A stretch of 64,000 bases of DNA from Cheilinus undulatus. Taxonomy: Eukaryota; Chordata; Actinopteri; Labriformes; Labridae. The position numbers were made by a program, and so were the translations under genes. Location of the stretch: NCBI RefSeq assembly GCF_018320785.1, contig NC_054881.1, positions 42,818,424 through 42,882,423 of the forward strand. Reading direction: 5' to 3'. Positions 1 through 20,700 of the stretch are shown in pieces. The notes below the pieces were generated by a model. That model was not told the origin of the DNA, searched no databases, and saw only the letters and a program-made list of their open reading frames with translations. The stretch's first letter is position 1, and each line of letters begins with the position of its first letter.

Positions 1-260
1 CCAGGTCAGTGAACGTCCCTCAGATGTTTTTAGTGCACCAGGTCAGTGAACGTCCCACAGATGTTTTTTAGTGCATCAGGTCAGTGAACGTCCCTCAGAT
101 GTTTTTGAGTGTACCAGGTCAGTGAACGTCCCTCAGATGTTTTTAGTGCACCAGGTCAGTGAACTTTTAGTGCATCAGGTCAGTGAACGTCCTCAGATGT
201 TTTTAGTGCACCAGGTCAGTGAACGCCCTCAGATGTTTAGTGCACCAGGTCAGTGAACGT
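1..260. repeat. 37-base minisatellite, about 7 copies
   Basis: The first two unit starts (positions 1 and 38) give a 37-base period. The unit begins CCAGGTCAGTGAACGTCC and ends in TTTTTAGTGCA. Later copies have small deletions (for example around 160-175 and 225-240). The array runs off the left edge, so its full size is unknown. It lies upstream of the first visible slc25a25 exon, probably in an intron. A short open frame across it is only the repeat translated and is not a gene. Confidence 0.9.
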
Positions 261-661
261 CACTGGTCTCTAGTAGCACAAATAATTTGGCCAGCTATTA
301 CTCAGCTAGGAACCCAATTTAAAGGTTTCCACTCTCTCCTGCTGCTGACCCCCATTTCCTACCTGCTGGTGCGTTCATGTTTCAGCTAACTGTGATTCCT
401 TGTAGGAGTCCTTCCAGGTGACCTGTCAGGCCTGTTGTATGTTTCAGGATGGCTACTACCATGGCTGTAAAGTGTTTAAACTGCAGGCTGAGTCAACAGA
501 GCACAGATGGTGAAAACCTTTCCCTCTCTGACCTCTGCTGCTGTTTGTCACTGAACAGCATCAGTAACAGCTGTGAATGAGTTCACTATAATGTCACTGT
601 AAATACAGCTAATGCAGCATGCTAACTCACTCAGACACATGTTGGTTTTTATCTTCAACAG

Positions 662-8441
<7,780 letters not shown>

Positions 8442-11217
8442 GGAATCAGCGCTCCAAAGGTTCATGTGTTTGCTAAAGTGAAGGCTCACTTTGTTCATCG
8501 GAGGAACATGCAGCTGACATTCAACATATTTCAATCAAAAACTTCATTTTTAAGGGTATAGAGGAAAATGTGAATAAGACAAATTTAAAACATCATTTGA
8601 AAGAGAGGTCTGCCAATCCTGCAGTGCTTTTCACGCCATTAGAGTCCTTTCAGGGAGACGGACGTTTACGATGAAGCAGTTTACTGATGCATCAGGAAAT
8701 AAAACTGCTAGTTTAGGGCGCTACAGACCAGATCAGCTGGTCTCTGTGGAGAAGAATCTTTGTCTCAAAGGGCTTTGCTGAGGCACATCATGGAGCATTT
8801 CCACACAGACTGGTGGAAACTTTGCACACTTCATAAAGCCCCTTTGTTCATGTTAGCTGCCCTTTCTGTTGATCTGATCAGGATCGATCGCTTAGATCCC
8901 TGAAACAAAGAGAGACTAAAGGAGATCATGCCATTTGGTATAAGATAGATTCACGTGCAGCTGTAGGCTTTCCACAATCTTTCCTAGTTCCTCGCTTTAT
9001 CATTGCACAAAGATTCTGGCAGCATCCCAGGACTGAAAAATAGAAAAACAATCACAACTCAACCATCAGAAATGTTATTGTCTAACATTTTGCACAGATG
9101 TGTGCAGATTTACACTCCAGCATCTGGTAGACCAACTTTTCTGATAACATGCATGTTTCTAGAAGAAAAAATCCTTTAAGATGTTATTCAAGCACTGCAG
9201 ATTATTACAGTTCTTCTTACGCTGTTTATTTACTGTCTGTGATACAGTAAGGAGCATTAATTATGTTTTAAATCAGAGCGTTTATGTTCAGTGGTGCTTC
9301 TAAACGCTTCATTTGACATGTGAAGGGTTTTCAAGGGTTTTCAAAATGCACTTTCAAACATGCAGAGCAATCTAAAATTAGTTCAGACTTTGCATTTTTA
9401 TTACGCTCATCTCTTGGCATTTGCAGGACCATGGGTGGTTCATTTCCCAAACTCAACTTTCATTTATGTTCAGTTTTTAATCAGAAACAGAAAATCAAGA
9501 CAAAGTCAGAAAAACACTCACCTAAATTTTGTTCCAAATTTTATAAATATGTGAAAACCTTAAAACAGGAAGATGCATTTTTATTCTGTATTTGGGTCAA
9601 AGAAAAGACAGAATCACCCTTTTTCACATATTGACCTGGTTTCTGTTGTATTTTCACTTCCATCAGTGGAACTTTTTGAGTTTTGCCTCCTCTTTAATCC
9701 TGATTTATGTTTCTGAGTTGAATCATGGCTGTAACATACTCCTGAGGTCTGCATGGCCCTGAAACCTGCACAGGGAGCCGGTGTGAACCTCCTCAAAAAT
9801 ATTAATACACGTCAAAACACCACAGGTGTGAGATAAACGGCTGCAGACAGCGCTAAAACCAGTCGAATCTACCCAGAAATATCAGACGTGCATTTTCTCT
9901 GCCTTGGCCGTATTTTTCATCTCTTTTTTAGCAACAATAACTGCACTATAATCAGCTGATGATCAATATTCATCAGCTGCAACTCCAGCAGAGTACGCTC
10001 GCTTTCAGTCACCATGGTTTCCACTAACATGCAGGAATGTGACAGCAGGACCAGGAACTGGCGTAAGAATTCCTCTCCTGGACAGCAGTGCAGACGCACC
10101 AGTGCTCACATCTGTGCTCCGGTCTCTTCTGGTCTAGACTCGACTCAGACGCATAAATCAGACTTTAACGTGCACAGAAGCTGCAGAGTCTCCTTTGTGT
10201 GACCCCAGCGTTGGTCCTCAGTTCATCAGTTCTTACTTTAAGACCGCTTCTCTTTCGCTGGTTTGGCATGATTAGAAAAAAAAACACTGTTGGTCAGATG
10301 TCTGCTGAATGTTGTCAGCTGAATATATTTTCTATTCGATGTTAAAAACACTCGCTAAGGTGGGGAAGGCCAATCAGAGGCAGCTCCCTCCTCCTCCTCC
10401 TCCTTGTGTCAAATGTCAAACAGTCCCAGATTCCCCCAGAGTGCCTTCGGTGCTGAGCCCGTGGTGTTAAAAACGCAGCTGAACACTAAGAGTCTGTGGG
10501 ACGTTGAATGCACTTTAAGGTACTCCGCTTTAACTCCTTTTTTATTTATTGTTGTATTTATTTATTTATTTATACTAAAAAAGGATTAAAGACTGACTTA
10601 GAAGAAGAAGTTTAGACGGCTTTTTGAGTTCATGTTGGCGGTCTCTGTTGGCCTGAGGGTTTGTGTTTGATGTGTTTTAAAGAGTTAAAAATGTGGAGCT
10701 CCAGCGTGTTCAGTACTAAATAAACATATTTAAAGGATTCAGGAATAAAACCTAGATTAAATAAAGGGCTGTCAGCTTTACTACATTAACTACATTAGGG
10801 GTGTTTTGAACGCATCTACTTTCACTTTATTCTGCTCTCTCACATAAATGCTCTGTCTGGTACAGTAGATGGTGGAATACACTCAGAATATATTCTATAA
10901 CAGAATATAGGCTTCTCTTCGCTCCTGTTTATTCTAATTCAATGTTTGAATGCAGCTAAAGGCCTTAAATGTCCAGTATGTGAAGTTTTCTCCCGTTAAA
11001 TCGGAACTTGCTGCTGCCAAACACTCAACCTAAGGAGAATTTCTACCTGATTTTATTTTATTTTAGTTGGTTTTATGAGCTCAGAATACAGTTTTTAAAG
11101 CCTTATTTTTATTCAGTTTGAGTTAATTTAAATGATTTTTACATTTTAGTTTTAGTGATTTAGTTAGCTTTGGTTAACTTTGTTAACTTTGACACAGATA
11201 ACGCAGTGATGGAAAAC
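8442..11217 (+). other. slc25a25: slc25a25 3' UTR and flank
   Basis: Follows the slc25a25 stop. No exon-like coding segments seen. Possible poly(A) signals AATAAA occur near 8698, 10717, 10745 and 10758, with later ones near 12867 and 13077. The vertebrate gene has a long 3' UTR, so the transcript end could be any of these; the sequence alone does not decide. Confidence 0.4.
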
Positions 11218-11884
11218 TAGAGATGCACGATAATTATTAGTACGGAGAAATGAACGGCCTGTATTACAAATATCAGACATATTTTTATTATTCTAACTAG
11301 AAGAGCACACACAGAGTGCAGACCTCCACCATTAGCCCTATCTCCCAATAGTCCAGAATCCTCTAAAAAATTCCTGGATCCAGACGGTGATCCGGATCAG
11401 TCCCAAAATCTAATCAGTTCTTCCTTATGCCATTTCTGACATTTCCTGAAAATTTCATCAAAATCTGTCCATAACTTTCTGAGTGATGTTGCTAACAAAC
11501 TAACAAACAAACTAACTAACCCTCCTGTTCACATAACCTCCTTGGTGGAGGTAATAATACAATATTAACCGTTAAAATCCGCAGATAAGTAAAGGCGTTT
11601 GTTTCCTGAATCAGTAGGGGGCGTTGTGGTACTTGATTCGCTCTTAAACTCTATAGAAGAAGAAGACGCAGCACTGGTGGAGTTTTCAGAGAACACAGAA
11701 GTGTTTGTGACAAAAACTTCATAACTAACTATTGGATATTGATAAATGTCACTGCCTACATACTGACCTCTCTAACCCCCACATGTGCAGAAATACATCA
11801 GATTAACTTTTTTTTTTTTAACCAACAATTGGAAAAATAATCGGTTATCATATCAGTAAAAATACTCTGTACCGTGCATCACTA
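11218..11884. mobile_element. hAT-like inverted-repeat element with a nested insertion
   Basis: Starts TAGAGATGCACGATAA and ends TACCGTGCATCACTA, which pair as terminal inverted repeats of about 13 bases with mismatches. The flanks do not give a clean 8-base duplication, so the ends are approximate. The interior holds a second repeat (see 11320-11555). No transposase frame. A similar TAGGGATGCACAATAC start recurs alone near 19360. Confidence 0.5.
11320..11555 (+). mobile_element. Possible RTE-type LINE 3' tail, nested
   Basis: Contains TCAAAATCTGTCCATAACTT, then a run of ACAAACTAACAAAC words, then CATAACCTCCTTGGTGGAGG and TAATAATA. This layout is typical of the 3' end of fish RTE-family retrotransposons and SINEs that borrow it (recall, not searched). 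It has no coding capacity and sits inside the inverted-repeat element at 11218-11884, so it is the younger insertion. Confidence 0.4.
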
Positions 11885-13232
11885 TTAAAACCATAACAGG
11901 TGAATTGTCTGACAGCCCGAGTTTGAGTTAAATAAACAAAAGAATAAACAAGTCAAGAAAACTTTTTCTTGGTCTTAAATGTTTCAAAATAAAACAAGAG
12001 ACAAAGAACTGTTAGTGTTTGCCCAAATGATTTTATTTTGTTAAGTTTGACATCACTTAGAGCTGAAACCGCCTAAACTGCAGAAACTTTTTTATGTAAA
12101 TGTTTAGATTTTACTTTTTATTCCATATAAATGTGTTTATTTCTCATTGAACACTTTGGGGCTCCTCAGATATTCCTCTGATGAAGGCAGCAGGTTTTTA
12201 TGGTGATTGGTGGAAACGCTGAGAACTGACCCTTTGTGAAGCCCCGCCTCCTTTGGTTCAGACTCATCCTCAGTGGAAGAATAAAGATGAAGCTGCTGTA
12301 GGTCTTATAAACGTGATGTCTGATGTGTTTGATAATCTGACTGGAGCAGCATTAAGCTGTGAGTTCATCTTACAGAACAGAGACGTTCTGCTGACATTAA
12401 GAGTTCTAAAGATGATCAGAGCATCATCACTGTTCTAGTGTTTTCTCTCTGAGCAGGCATCAGGATTCTCTGTGACTGTAGAACAGTGAAATCATCAGTG
12501 TGGTCGTCCACAGTCAAGTCCAGAGGTGCATTTTTCCGTAATTATTCTTCTGTTAACGTTTTCCAACCCGGCTGAGAGGGTGCTCTCTGATTGGCGGGTC
12601 AGTGGACCAATCAGAGAGCCAACAAAGGGTCGGTGCTCAGCTCCATGCACATCTGAGTATCATTAAAAGTAATAGAAGGTCGGATAGAAGAGCGTCATTC
12701 TTGGACCGTGTGACCTTCAGGTGACCTTCAGGCTGCCTTAAAGCTGATGGTCTGGCTTTTCCTCACGCTGTGTCTTCTCCTTAAACGCAGCCGCTCCATC
12801 TTTGGTATCAGCGCTGTTTCATGTCTGAGTGTCGTACTTGAATTGTACAGATAGACTTTCCTACAGTAAATAAAGTCAGCTGTATATTGGTAAACGGTGG
12901 CATAGTTTACAAAGTGTATTCAGCACATATCTATATTTCTATTTTATTTTATTATGCCAGCTGTTTGTGACTGAGATGCAGGAATGAGTCTGTGAGTTCT
13001 TGTTTGTGTAAATGCATCCACTGAAAGAATGTTCTGGACTAAATCTAAATATGTATGCTTGTAAATCTGAGATGTTAAATAAAGTAGTTCAACAGTGACG
13101 ATGTTTGGGTTATTTATGACCACATGATTGTGGAAATCTCCTCCATATTCAGACTCTCTGAGGGCTGCAGGATTCTACCTTCAGCTGACTTCAGGATGTG
13201 TTTGATCACAGCGTTGTCAGGATTCTCTACAT
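11885..13232. other. Non-coding stretch, possible distal slc25a25 3' UTR
   Basis: No supported exon. It holds a perfect 13-base inverted repeat with a 12-base loop (12582-12594 / 12607-12619) and AATAAA hexamers near 12867 and 13077 that could end a long slc25a25 transcript. A 61-codon open frame at 12253 has no recognisable similarity and I do not call it. Confidence 0.35.
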
Positions 13233-14370
13233 CAGGGGCGTCAAACCCAAGGCCCGGGGGCCAAATCCGGCCCGTGGTACAGTTACACCTGGCCCACAGG
13301 ATCATGTGAGTTTTTCATCATAACTGGCCCACCAGATTCACTCCAGTAAAAAAATGAAACATTTTAACCTTGATAGTTTAAAAACATCCTTGTTAAGTCA
13401 CAAAAAATGAAAAAGTATAAATAATGAGATAAAAAGTCAGGAATGAAGAAAAAAACTTGTGTTTAATTTTGCATCTCACTATTAAGATTCATAATTTTCA
13501 ATTTTACCTTATATTTTGACCTTTTAAACTCATTATTTTACATTTTATTTCATGTTTTGACCTCATCAACCCCCAACTCTGACTTTTAATCCCATGTTTA
13601 GTCACAATTTAAAATTCAAACTCACGATTTAGAATTTTATCTCATATTTCGACCTTCAAAACTCATAATTTCCCTTTTGTTTCTCATATTTTTTGCCTTT
13701 TGGACTCATGGTTTCCATTTTATATGCCATATTTTCAACTGTTAAACTCAAAATTTAGACTTTTAATGACTTTTAATCCCATGTTTAGAATTTTAAGAGT
13801 CACAATTTTAAATTTATACTCATATTTTTCCCTTTTAAACTCATGATTTTGATTTTTTTCTTATAGTTTGACCTTTAATACTTATTATGTAGAATTTTAT
13901 CTCGTGACCTTTAACACTCATGATTTCCAATTTCACCTCATTTTTTGACATTTTAAATTCATAATTCTGAATTTTATCTTGTATTTCAACCTTTAAAACT
14001 CATAATTTCCTTTTTTTCTTATATTTTTGCCTTTTAGACTCATTTCCAATTTTCTGTCATGTTTTCACCTAATCAACCCACATTTTTGGCTTTCTTTCTT
14101 ATATTTTGGCCTTTTAAAAACATTATTTTGACTTTTAATTTCATATTTTTCCCTTTTAAACTAATATTTTTGACTTTTTAACGCAGATTTTGAGCCTCTA
14201 AACATATCAATTTGACTTTTTGAAAAATCTTGATATCATTTATCATCAGTGTTAGGTTTTTCTTCATCCCTGGTGAAAATGAGGATAATAGTTTATGGGT
14301 AAATGTTGACCCTGTTGGGCTCTCAGGTTAGACCTTAGTCCTGATGCTGTGACTGAGTCTGACCGCCCTG
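13233..14370. mobile_element. Non-autonomous hAT element, copy A
   Basis: Begins CAGGGGCGTCAAACCCAAGG and ends GAGTCTGACCGCCCTG; the ends are inverted repeats. Flanks are CTCTACAT (13225-13232) and CTCTACAG (14371-14378), an 8-base duplication with one mismatch, the hAT signature. The interior is AT-rich and built of degenerate words like ACTCATAATTT and TATTTTGACCTTTTAA, with no transposase. The same family, inverted, occurs at 18344-19188. Confidence 0.85.
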
Positions 14371-15984
14371 CTCTACAGCGTTAGCTGGTATCTGTAGATG
14401 TTCACGGAAACATCAGAGGCTGTGTTCGATTTTTAAAGAGCCGTTTTCATTCTTACTCTAACGTCTAAGAGCTCAGATGAGCACAGCCACTGTCTCTGGT
14501 GAAACCACCAGATCAGCTGACTAGAACGCCATCCTGCCTGCTGAACGCAAAGGTTAAAAATCACCACATCAGTGATCAGTCACATGCTGGTACGCTTCAT
14601 CAGAGCAGCAAAACCCGACTGTGATGTGGAAGTGAAAGTAGAGAAGTTTTTAATGCATGAAAAAGAGAGAAGCATCCTTCAGTAGCTGTGGCCGCGTAGA
14701 CGTTCTGTAATTCTACCAATCAGACGAGGACAATTCCTCATGTTCTTCCTGTTTTACAGACGCTTTCTAATAACGGTGAAACTAAAGTGTCCAGGCTCCA
14801 TCACCACTCCTCATTTACATCCATGCAGAGCTGCAGTCATTAGTTCTCCTCAGTTCAGGCCATCCTGGAGGGAAGATGATCCAGATTCACTCAGGTCACC
14901 CTGTGGAAACTTTCTGACTACAGTCTGCAGCAGGAGGAGAGGTTTTCTTTATCCAGCGTACTGGAACCCTAACAGGGTTGAGCCTGTATGCAGGTAAAAA
15001 CCTTAAAAGAACCCCACATATCTGGCTTTTCAGAAAAAGAATCTTAAAAAAATTCACCCATCCGTCCAGTTTCAGACAAGTGAGACTTTTCTTTGTTTTG
15101 CAAGGAACCAGATTTCTACGTTTCGAAAAATAAAACACCGTCACGTAGGCCAGTGGTTCTCAAACAGTGTGGCGAGGCCCGCTGGTGCGTCTGAGCTGAG
15201 TCTTAACAGTTGGTAGAACTACACATTAACCTGAATTCAGTCTGGACCACTTTGTCAGAAACACATGATTCCCAGTCATAACTGGTTTTCCTTTACTGGC
15301 AGTTGTAAATCTGCTGTTACTCATATGTGGCTGTTCTGGGAAGGAGGAGCTGGGGTGGAGGAGGGTTGTAAAAGTGGCTGCAGAGGGAGCAGCAGCACAG
15401 CCAGGTTAGAGCGGTTTAACTACCGCAGCATGAGTGAGATTAGCCAGTAGCATGATTAAAAGCCAATCAGCTGATCTCAGTTAAACAGCAGGTAAATGCT
15501 ATACACTCCATTTACTGTCACGTTTGTAGAGGTGTGGGTTTGCTGTGCCTTTACACTGGTGCACTTTTACTAGAAAAAGAACAATCACAGACTGTAGAAA
15601 AGCCGTGTGGCTACTGAAGGGGGCTTTTGAGTCCAATTCATGGTGGCTTCCGTTTGAAAACGCTCTCAGACCAACTTTAGACGAGTGGTTTCAGTGGTCA
15701 ACGGCCGCTGGAGATAAAGCCAGAGCCTCCAGTCACACCAGCATCATATTCAGACAAAAAGCCTCTTTAAAGCACGTTACAGTAACTAGACTTGGTTTGT
15801 ATAGAAATGTTGTCTCTCACCACACCAGTGGAGAAACTCAGATTTAAATCAGGATAGAAATAGTCAGAGAGGCTCTTATCCTGCTGACAAACATCTACAA
15901 ACACGCTGTCCCATCAGACCTGACCCTCAGTACTCAGAACTGGTGGCCTTCTTTAGAACTCACAAATAAGATCATTTCTAAATT
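14371..15984. other. Intergenic, with a hAT end fragment
   Basis: No supported exons. CAGTGGTTCTCAAACAGTGTGG at 15151 matches the left end of the element at 62420 but no right end follows, so it is a fragment or older copy. GGAGGAGCTGGGGTGGAGGA near 15344 is a single copy of the core word of the 42-base minisatellites at 19.6 and 32.3 kb. The frames at 14740 and 15545 have no family resemblance. Confidence 0.4.
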
Positions 15985-16755
15985 AGAAAATTATAAATAA
16001 TACAATTAAATATCAAATAAATTATGAATTACAACCTCAAAATTATTGATAATAATTAATATAAAAAATGATAATAATAAAAACAATGCAATTTTAAAAA
16101 TAAGAAAAATTATACTAGTATGATAATAATAATATATAATAATAATTTGTGATAACATTAATTATTAATAATTATTGATTCTAAAAAATGATAACATAAT
16201 AATAATAATACAATTATAAAAAGAAAAAAATTGAAATAGTATAACAATATATAATAATAATTAAAAATAATGTAGAAATTATCAGTAATGATTAATTGAA
16301 AAATAGCTAATGAAAATAATAGTAATGGTAAAACTTTAAAAAGAAGAAAAAATATAATAATTATATATAATAATAATAATAACTTAGAAATTGTTAATAT
16401 GATTTATTGAAAAATAGAAAATAATAATAATATTGATAAAACTTTAAAAAGAAGAAAAATTCAAATAGTATAATAATAATAATAAATTAATTAATTAATA
16501 ATTAATGACTTATAAATTATTAATAATGATTGAAAAATAGAAAATAATGATAATTATAAAATAAAACTTTAAAACAAAGAAAATTTATAAAAGTATAATA
16601 ATATTAATAATATATAATATAATAAACAATAATAACTTATAAATTATTAATAATGTTTAATTGGAAAATAATAAGAATAACACAATTTTAAAAAGAAGAA
16701 AGATTATAATAGTCTAATAATAATTACATATAATGATAATTAATAATAATTTGTA
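15985..16755. repeat. AT-rich (AAT)n-derived low-complexity tract
   Basis: About 770 bases of degenerate AATAATAAT / ATTATAAATTA words in which a longer unit (roughly AAAATTATAA..GTATAATAATAATA..ATTATTAATAATGATT) repeats imperfectly about every 100 bases. No coding potential. The composition resembles the tract at 47,010-47,530 inside pkn3. Confidence 0.8.
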
Positions 16756-16927
16756 CATTAGAATCTACCAACACAAATATGGTTCCCTCATGCTGACTGC
16801 CCTCTGTTTGCAACTTCTGCAAGAAAAAAAAAAAAGGTCCAAAAGTTGCCAACTATTTCCTCTTTCAGAAATGGAGGGAAACAGCCTTGCTTTTAAAGAT
16901 GACGTCATCCTTTAAAACCTATGAAAC

Positions 16928-17200
16928 AGTGATCATCAACTGGTGGCCCAGGGGCCAAATAAGGCCGCCCAAAGCTCCCAACATGGCCCCAAAAGATGAT
17001 TGATGAAATGATGTTTTTGGTTTTTACTGGTTATTTATCAAATCAATCCTAACATGATCAATATCGCAACAGTTTTACAGGAAATGACTTCATGCCTGAA
17101 GTGTTGTTTCTAAAAAATATATATATTTTTTTCTTCATTAAAATCCTCCTGTTATTCATCAGTTATTGAACGTTTTTACTCCACTTTGAAGAAGTGTGAA
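16928..17200. mobile_element. hAT-type element fragment
   Basis: CAGTGATCATCAACTGGTGG followed by CCCAGGGGCCAAATAAGGCC is typical of a hAT left end in fish. I could not find the matching right end, so the downstream boundary is arbitrary. It lies just upstream of the probable uap1l1 promoter. Confidence 0.4.
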
Positions 17201-17204
17201 TTTG

Positions 17205-17740
17205 TAGACGGTCCCTGGGGGAATGAGTGACCCTGCTGCTGTAACCGTAGAAGAAGAATCCTCGGAAATCTCCGCTGGAGAGGAGTGGAGGCAGACAGAC
17301 GTTCTGCTGAGGTGAACTTTCTGTTAAAGTCATGATTTTTAGTAGTTTTGCTGGTTGTTACTTTGCGCAGACTTTCTGCGGTGCAGTCAGCTGATTGGAG
17401 GAGCTGACTCAGCGCTATTTTTCCCTGAAGTTTGTCTGCAGGCTCAGCGCTGAGCTGCTGACAGGAAGCCCTTCATGTGGCGGCTACCCTGGGTTATTTT
17501 TAAGAGTTTTTTCTGACATGTTTGCGCTCCAGTGTAAACCTGCAGCTCCATAAAGACTCCTTTCATTGCTCTGTGGTAGTTTATCCTGTTAGTTTGACTT
17601 CTCCACCGCAGGATCAGGATCAGGATCCTGTTTGAGCTGCAGTCACGAGGTTCTTCTTTCACACTTCCTGTAAACACTCTCAGTCCTCCTGCAGCTCTCA
17701 GAGACAGCAGAAGAAGAATCTGGATTAAGTCTGGTCCATC
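17205..17740 (+). promoter_or_regulatory. uap1l1: uap1l1 5' UTR / promoter region
   Basis: The 540 bases before the uap1l1 ATG. More GC-rich than the DNA to its left, with purine-rich AGAAGAAGAATC words at about 17250 and 17709. CTGCTGAGGTGAAC near 17305 could be a donor of an untranslated first exon. There is no clear TATA box in a fixed place. The start is taken at 17741, with A at -3 (CCATCATGC). Confidence 0.35.
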
Positions 17741-20700
17741 ATGCTCTCTTATGAAGAAGTCCAGCAGAGTCTGGAGGCTGCAGGCCAGACCCACGTCCTT
17801 CACTTCTGGTCAGAGCTCAGCGAAGAGGAGAGGCAGACCTTTCTGCAGGATCTGTCTCAGCTGGACCTGAAGGGGCTGAAGGATCACTGTGAGGGGGCTC
17901 AGAGGGCTGCACAGACCCCAGTGGAGAGCCTGGACCAGAACATAGAGCCTGTTCCTGCTGAGAGCATCGGCAGTGTGAGGAAGAGTGGCAGACAGAGGCT
18001 GGAGGAGTGGGAGCATGAAGGTCAGTGTGGGATCAGACTTTCAGCTTCAGGAAAAGTTGAAAACAGTGCATGAGTGAGTCGTTTGAGATCTGTGGAAATA
18101 GTCTCTGAGCTAACGTGGGGATGAATATTCTGAAATGGTTAAAGTTCCTGACAAACGTTGACCAGACGTGCGTAGAAAAACCACAAGAGACAGGACAGCC
18201 TGGAAATAATGAGTTAAAGTCAGGATGCTTGCTGTCATCTGCATAATATCCACTGCTGTCCACTCATAGATGATACTCAGGTCACTTTGGCAGGTTTAAA
18301 AAACTTTAAACCATCATGTGCTCACAGAGAGAATCCACTAATCCAGGAGTGTCAGACCCAGTCACAGCAGGGGCCGGATCCTGAACTAAGGCCAAACCTG
18401 AGAGTCCAACAGGGTCAACATTTAACCATAAACTATTATCCTCATTTTCACCAGGAATGAAAAAAACCCAACACTGATGATAAATGATGTCGAGATTTTT
18501 AAAAAAGTCAAATTGATGTTTAGAGGCTCAAATCTGTGTTCAAGAGTAAAAAATATTAGTTCAAAAGCTCAAAACATGAAATTAGAATTTAAAATAATGT
18601 TTTTAAACAGTCAAAATAAGAGAAAAAAAGCCAAAATTGTGAGTTTAGCAGATGAAAATATGACAGAAAATTGGAAACTGTGAGTGTAAAAGGCAAAAAT
18701 ATGAGAAAAAAATAGGAAATTATGAGTTTTAAAGGTTGAAATATGAGATGAAATTCAAAATTATGACTTTAAAATGTCAAAAAATGAGGTGAAACTGGAA
18801 ACTTTGAGTTTTAAAGGTCAAACTATGAGAAAAAGTCAAAATAACGTGTTTAAAAGGGAAAAAATATGAGATAAAATTAGATGTCATGAGTTTAAAATGT
18901 CAAAATATGAGGTAAAATTGAAAATTGTGACTCTTAATTGTGAGATGCAAAATTAAGCACAAGTTTTTTCTTCATTCCTGACTTTTTATTTGATTATTTT
19001 TACTCTTTTTTCAATTTTTTGTGTCTTAACAAGGATGTTTTTAAACTATCATAGTTATAATGATTTATTTTTCTACTGGAGTGAATCTGGTGCGCATTTA
19101 TGATGAAAAACTCAAATGATCTTTTGGGCCAGGTATAACTGTACCACTGGCCGGATTTGGCCCCCGGGCCTTGAGTTTGACACCCCTGCACTAATCCATC
19201 CCTCCTCTAAGGTCACAGAATTAGGTGAAGTCCCATGTTAGACTCTGAGCTTCACATGCTGCTGTGTCAGCATTTTCCTGCAGCTTCTCACTGCTGATGT
19301 CATCCTGTACTCCTCCATGTCAGGGTGATGGTTGCATGGTGCTGCCTCATCAACAGACTAGGGATGCACAATACAATCTGCATGAATTATCAGTATCTGC
19401 ACATATTTACAACAGTGTATCAGCTGTTTATATTGGCTGTAGGTACAAATATGTTTTAGACAGGATAGTCTGGCTGCAGACCACCGCTGTCAGGATGCAA
19501 AACGTTCAAAATAACTTATCTGAGCATCTTTATACATCCTACTGTTGATGAATGGAAAAAAATTAGCTTCATTACACTGGCTCCCACTGTAGAATCCAGA
19601 CAACCCTTACAGTGCTTTATGCTATAAAGGAGGAGGCTGGGTGGAGGAGGTGAACATTTAGTCTATAAAGGAGGAGGCTGGGGTGGAGGAGGTGAAGCTT
19701 TAGTCTATAAAGGAGGAGGCTGGGGTGGAAGAGGTGAAGCTTTAGTCTATAAAGGAGGAGGCTGGGGTGGAGGAGGTGGAGCTTTAGTCTATAAAGGAGG
19801 AGGCTGGGGTGGAGGAGGTGAAGTTTTAGTCTATAAAGGAGGAGGCTGGGTGGAGGAGGTGAAGCTTTAGTCTATAAAGGAGGAGGCTGGGGTGGAAGAG
19901 GTGAAGTTTTAGTCTATAAAGGAGGAGGCTGGGTGGAGGAGGTGAAGCTTTAGTCCATAAAGGAGGAGGCTGGGGTGGAGGAGGTGAAGCTTCAGTCTGT
20001 AAAGGAGGAGGCTGGGGTGGAGGAGGTGGAGCTTTAGTCTATAAAGGAGGAGGCTGGGGTGGAGGAGGTGGAGCTTTAGTCTATAAAGGAGGAGGCTGGG
20101 GTGGAGGAGGTGAACATTTAGTCTATAAAGGAGGAGGCTGGGGTGGAGGAGGTGAAGCTTCAGTCTATAAAGGAGGAGGCTGGGGTGGAGGAGGTCAAGC
20201 TTTAGTCTATAAAGGAGGAGGCTGGGGTGGAGGAGGTGAAGCTTTAGTCTATAAAGGAGGAGGCTGGGGTGGAGGAGGTGGAGCTTTACCAGCAGTAGCA
20301 GTGTGATGCATCAGCATTAATGAAGCAGGGATTAGTGAGTCATACGTCATGTTTAGATTGACTTCTGTGTTTAGGGAAAGAGCTGTGATTGGCTGTGGGA
20401 GCTTGGAGGCACTAATTAGGATCAGCTGAATGTATGACTACCGTGTCCTTCATAATCTAACGCCAGGCTTCATTTTATGCCCGTGTTTCTAGAGATCCGT
20501 CCAGCAGCATAAACAGCCTGTGTTAGACTTAGCCCTTCTGTGTTTGTACTTTGACTTCACATAGTCGATAACCCCGTGATCCACCTGACTCTGCCTCTGA
20601 CTGGCTTACCTTGATGTTCCTGCCAGACCAGCTTACTGTAAAAGCATAGAGGCAAACCAACAGGAGCTGAGGGATGATGGAGGACTGACACCAAAGAGGA

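Noticed and set aside
15545-15847. 100-codon open frame
   Set aside because: No recognisable motif, no splice context linking it to a gene, and it lies among repeat fragments; could be chance.
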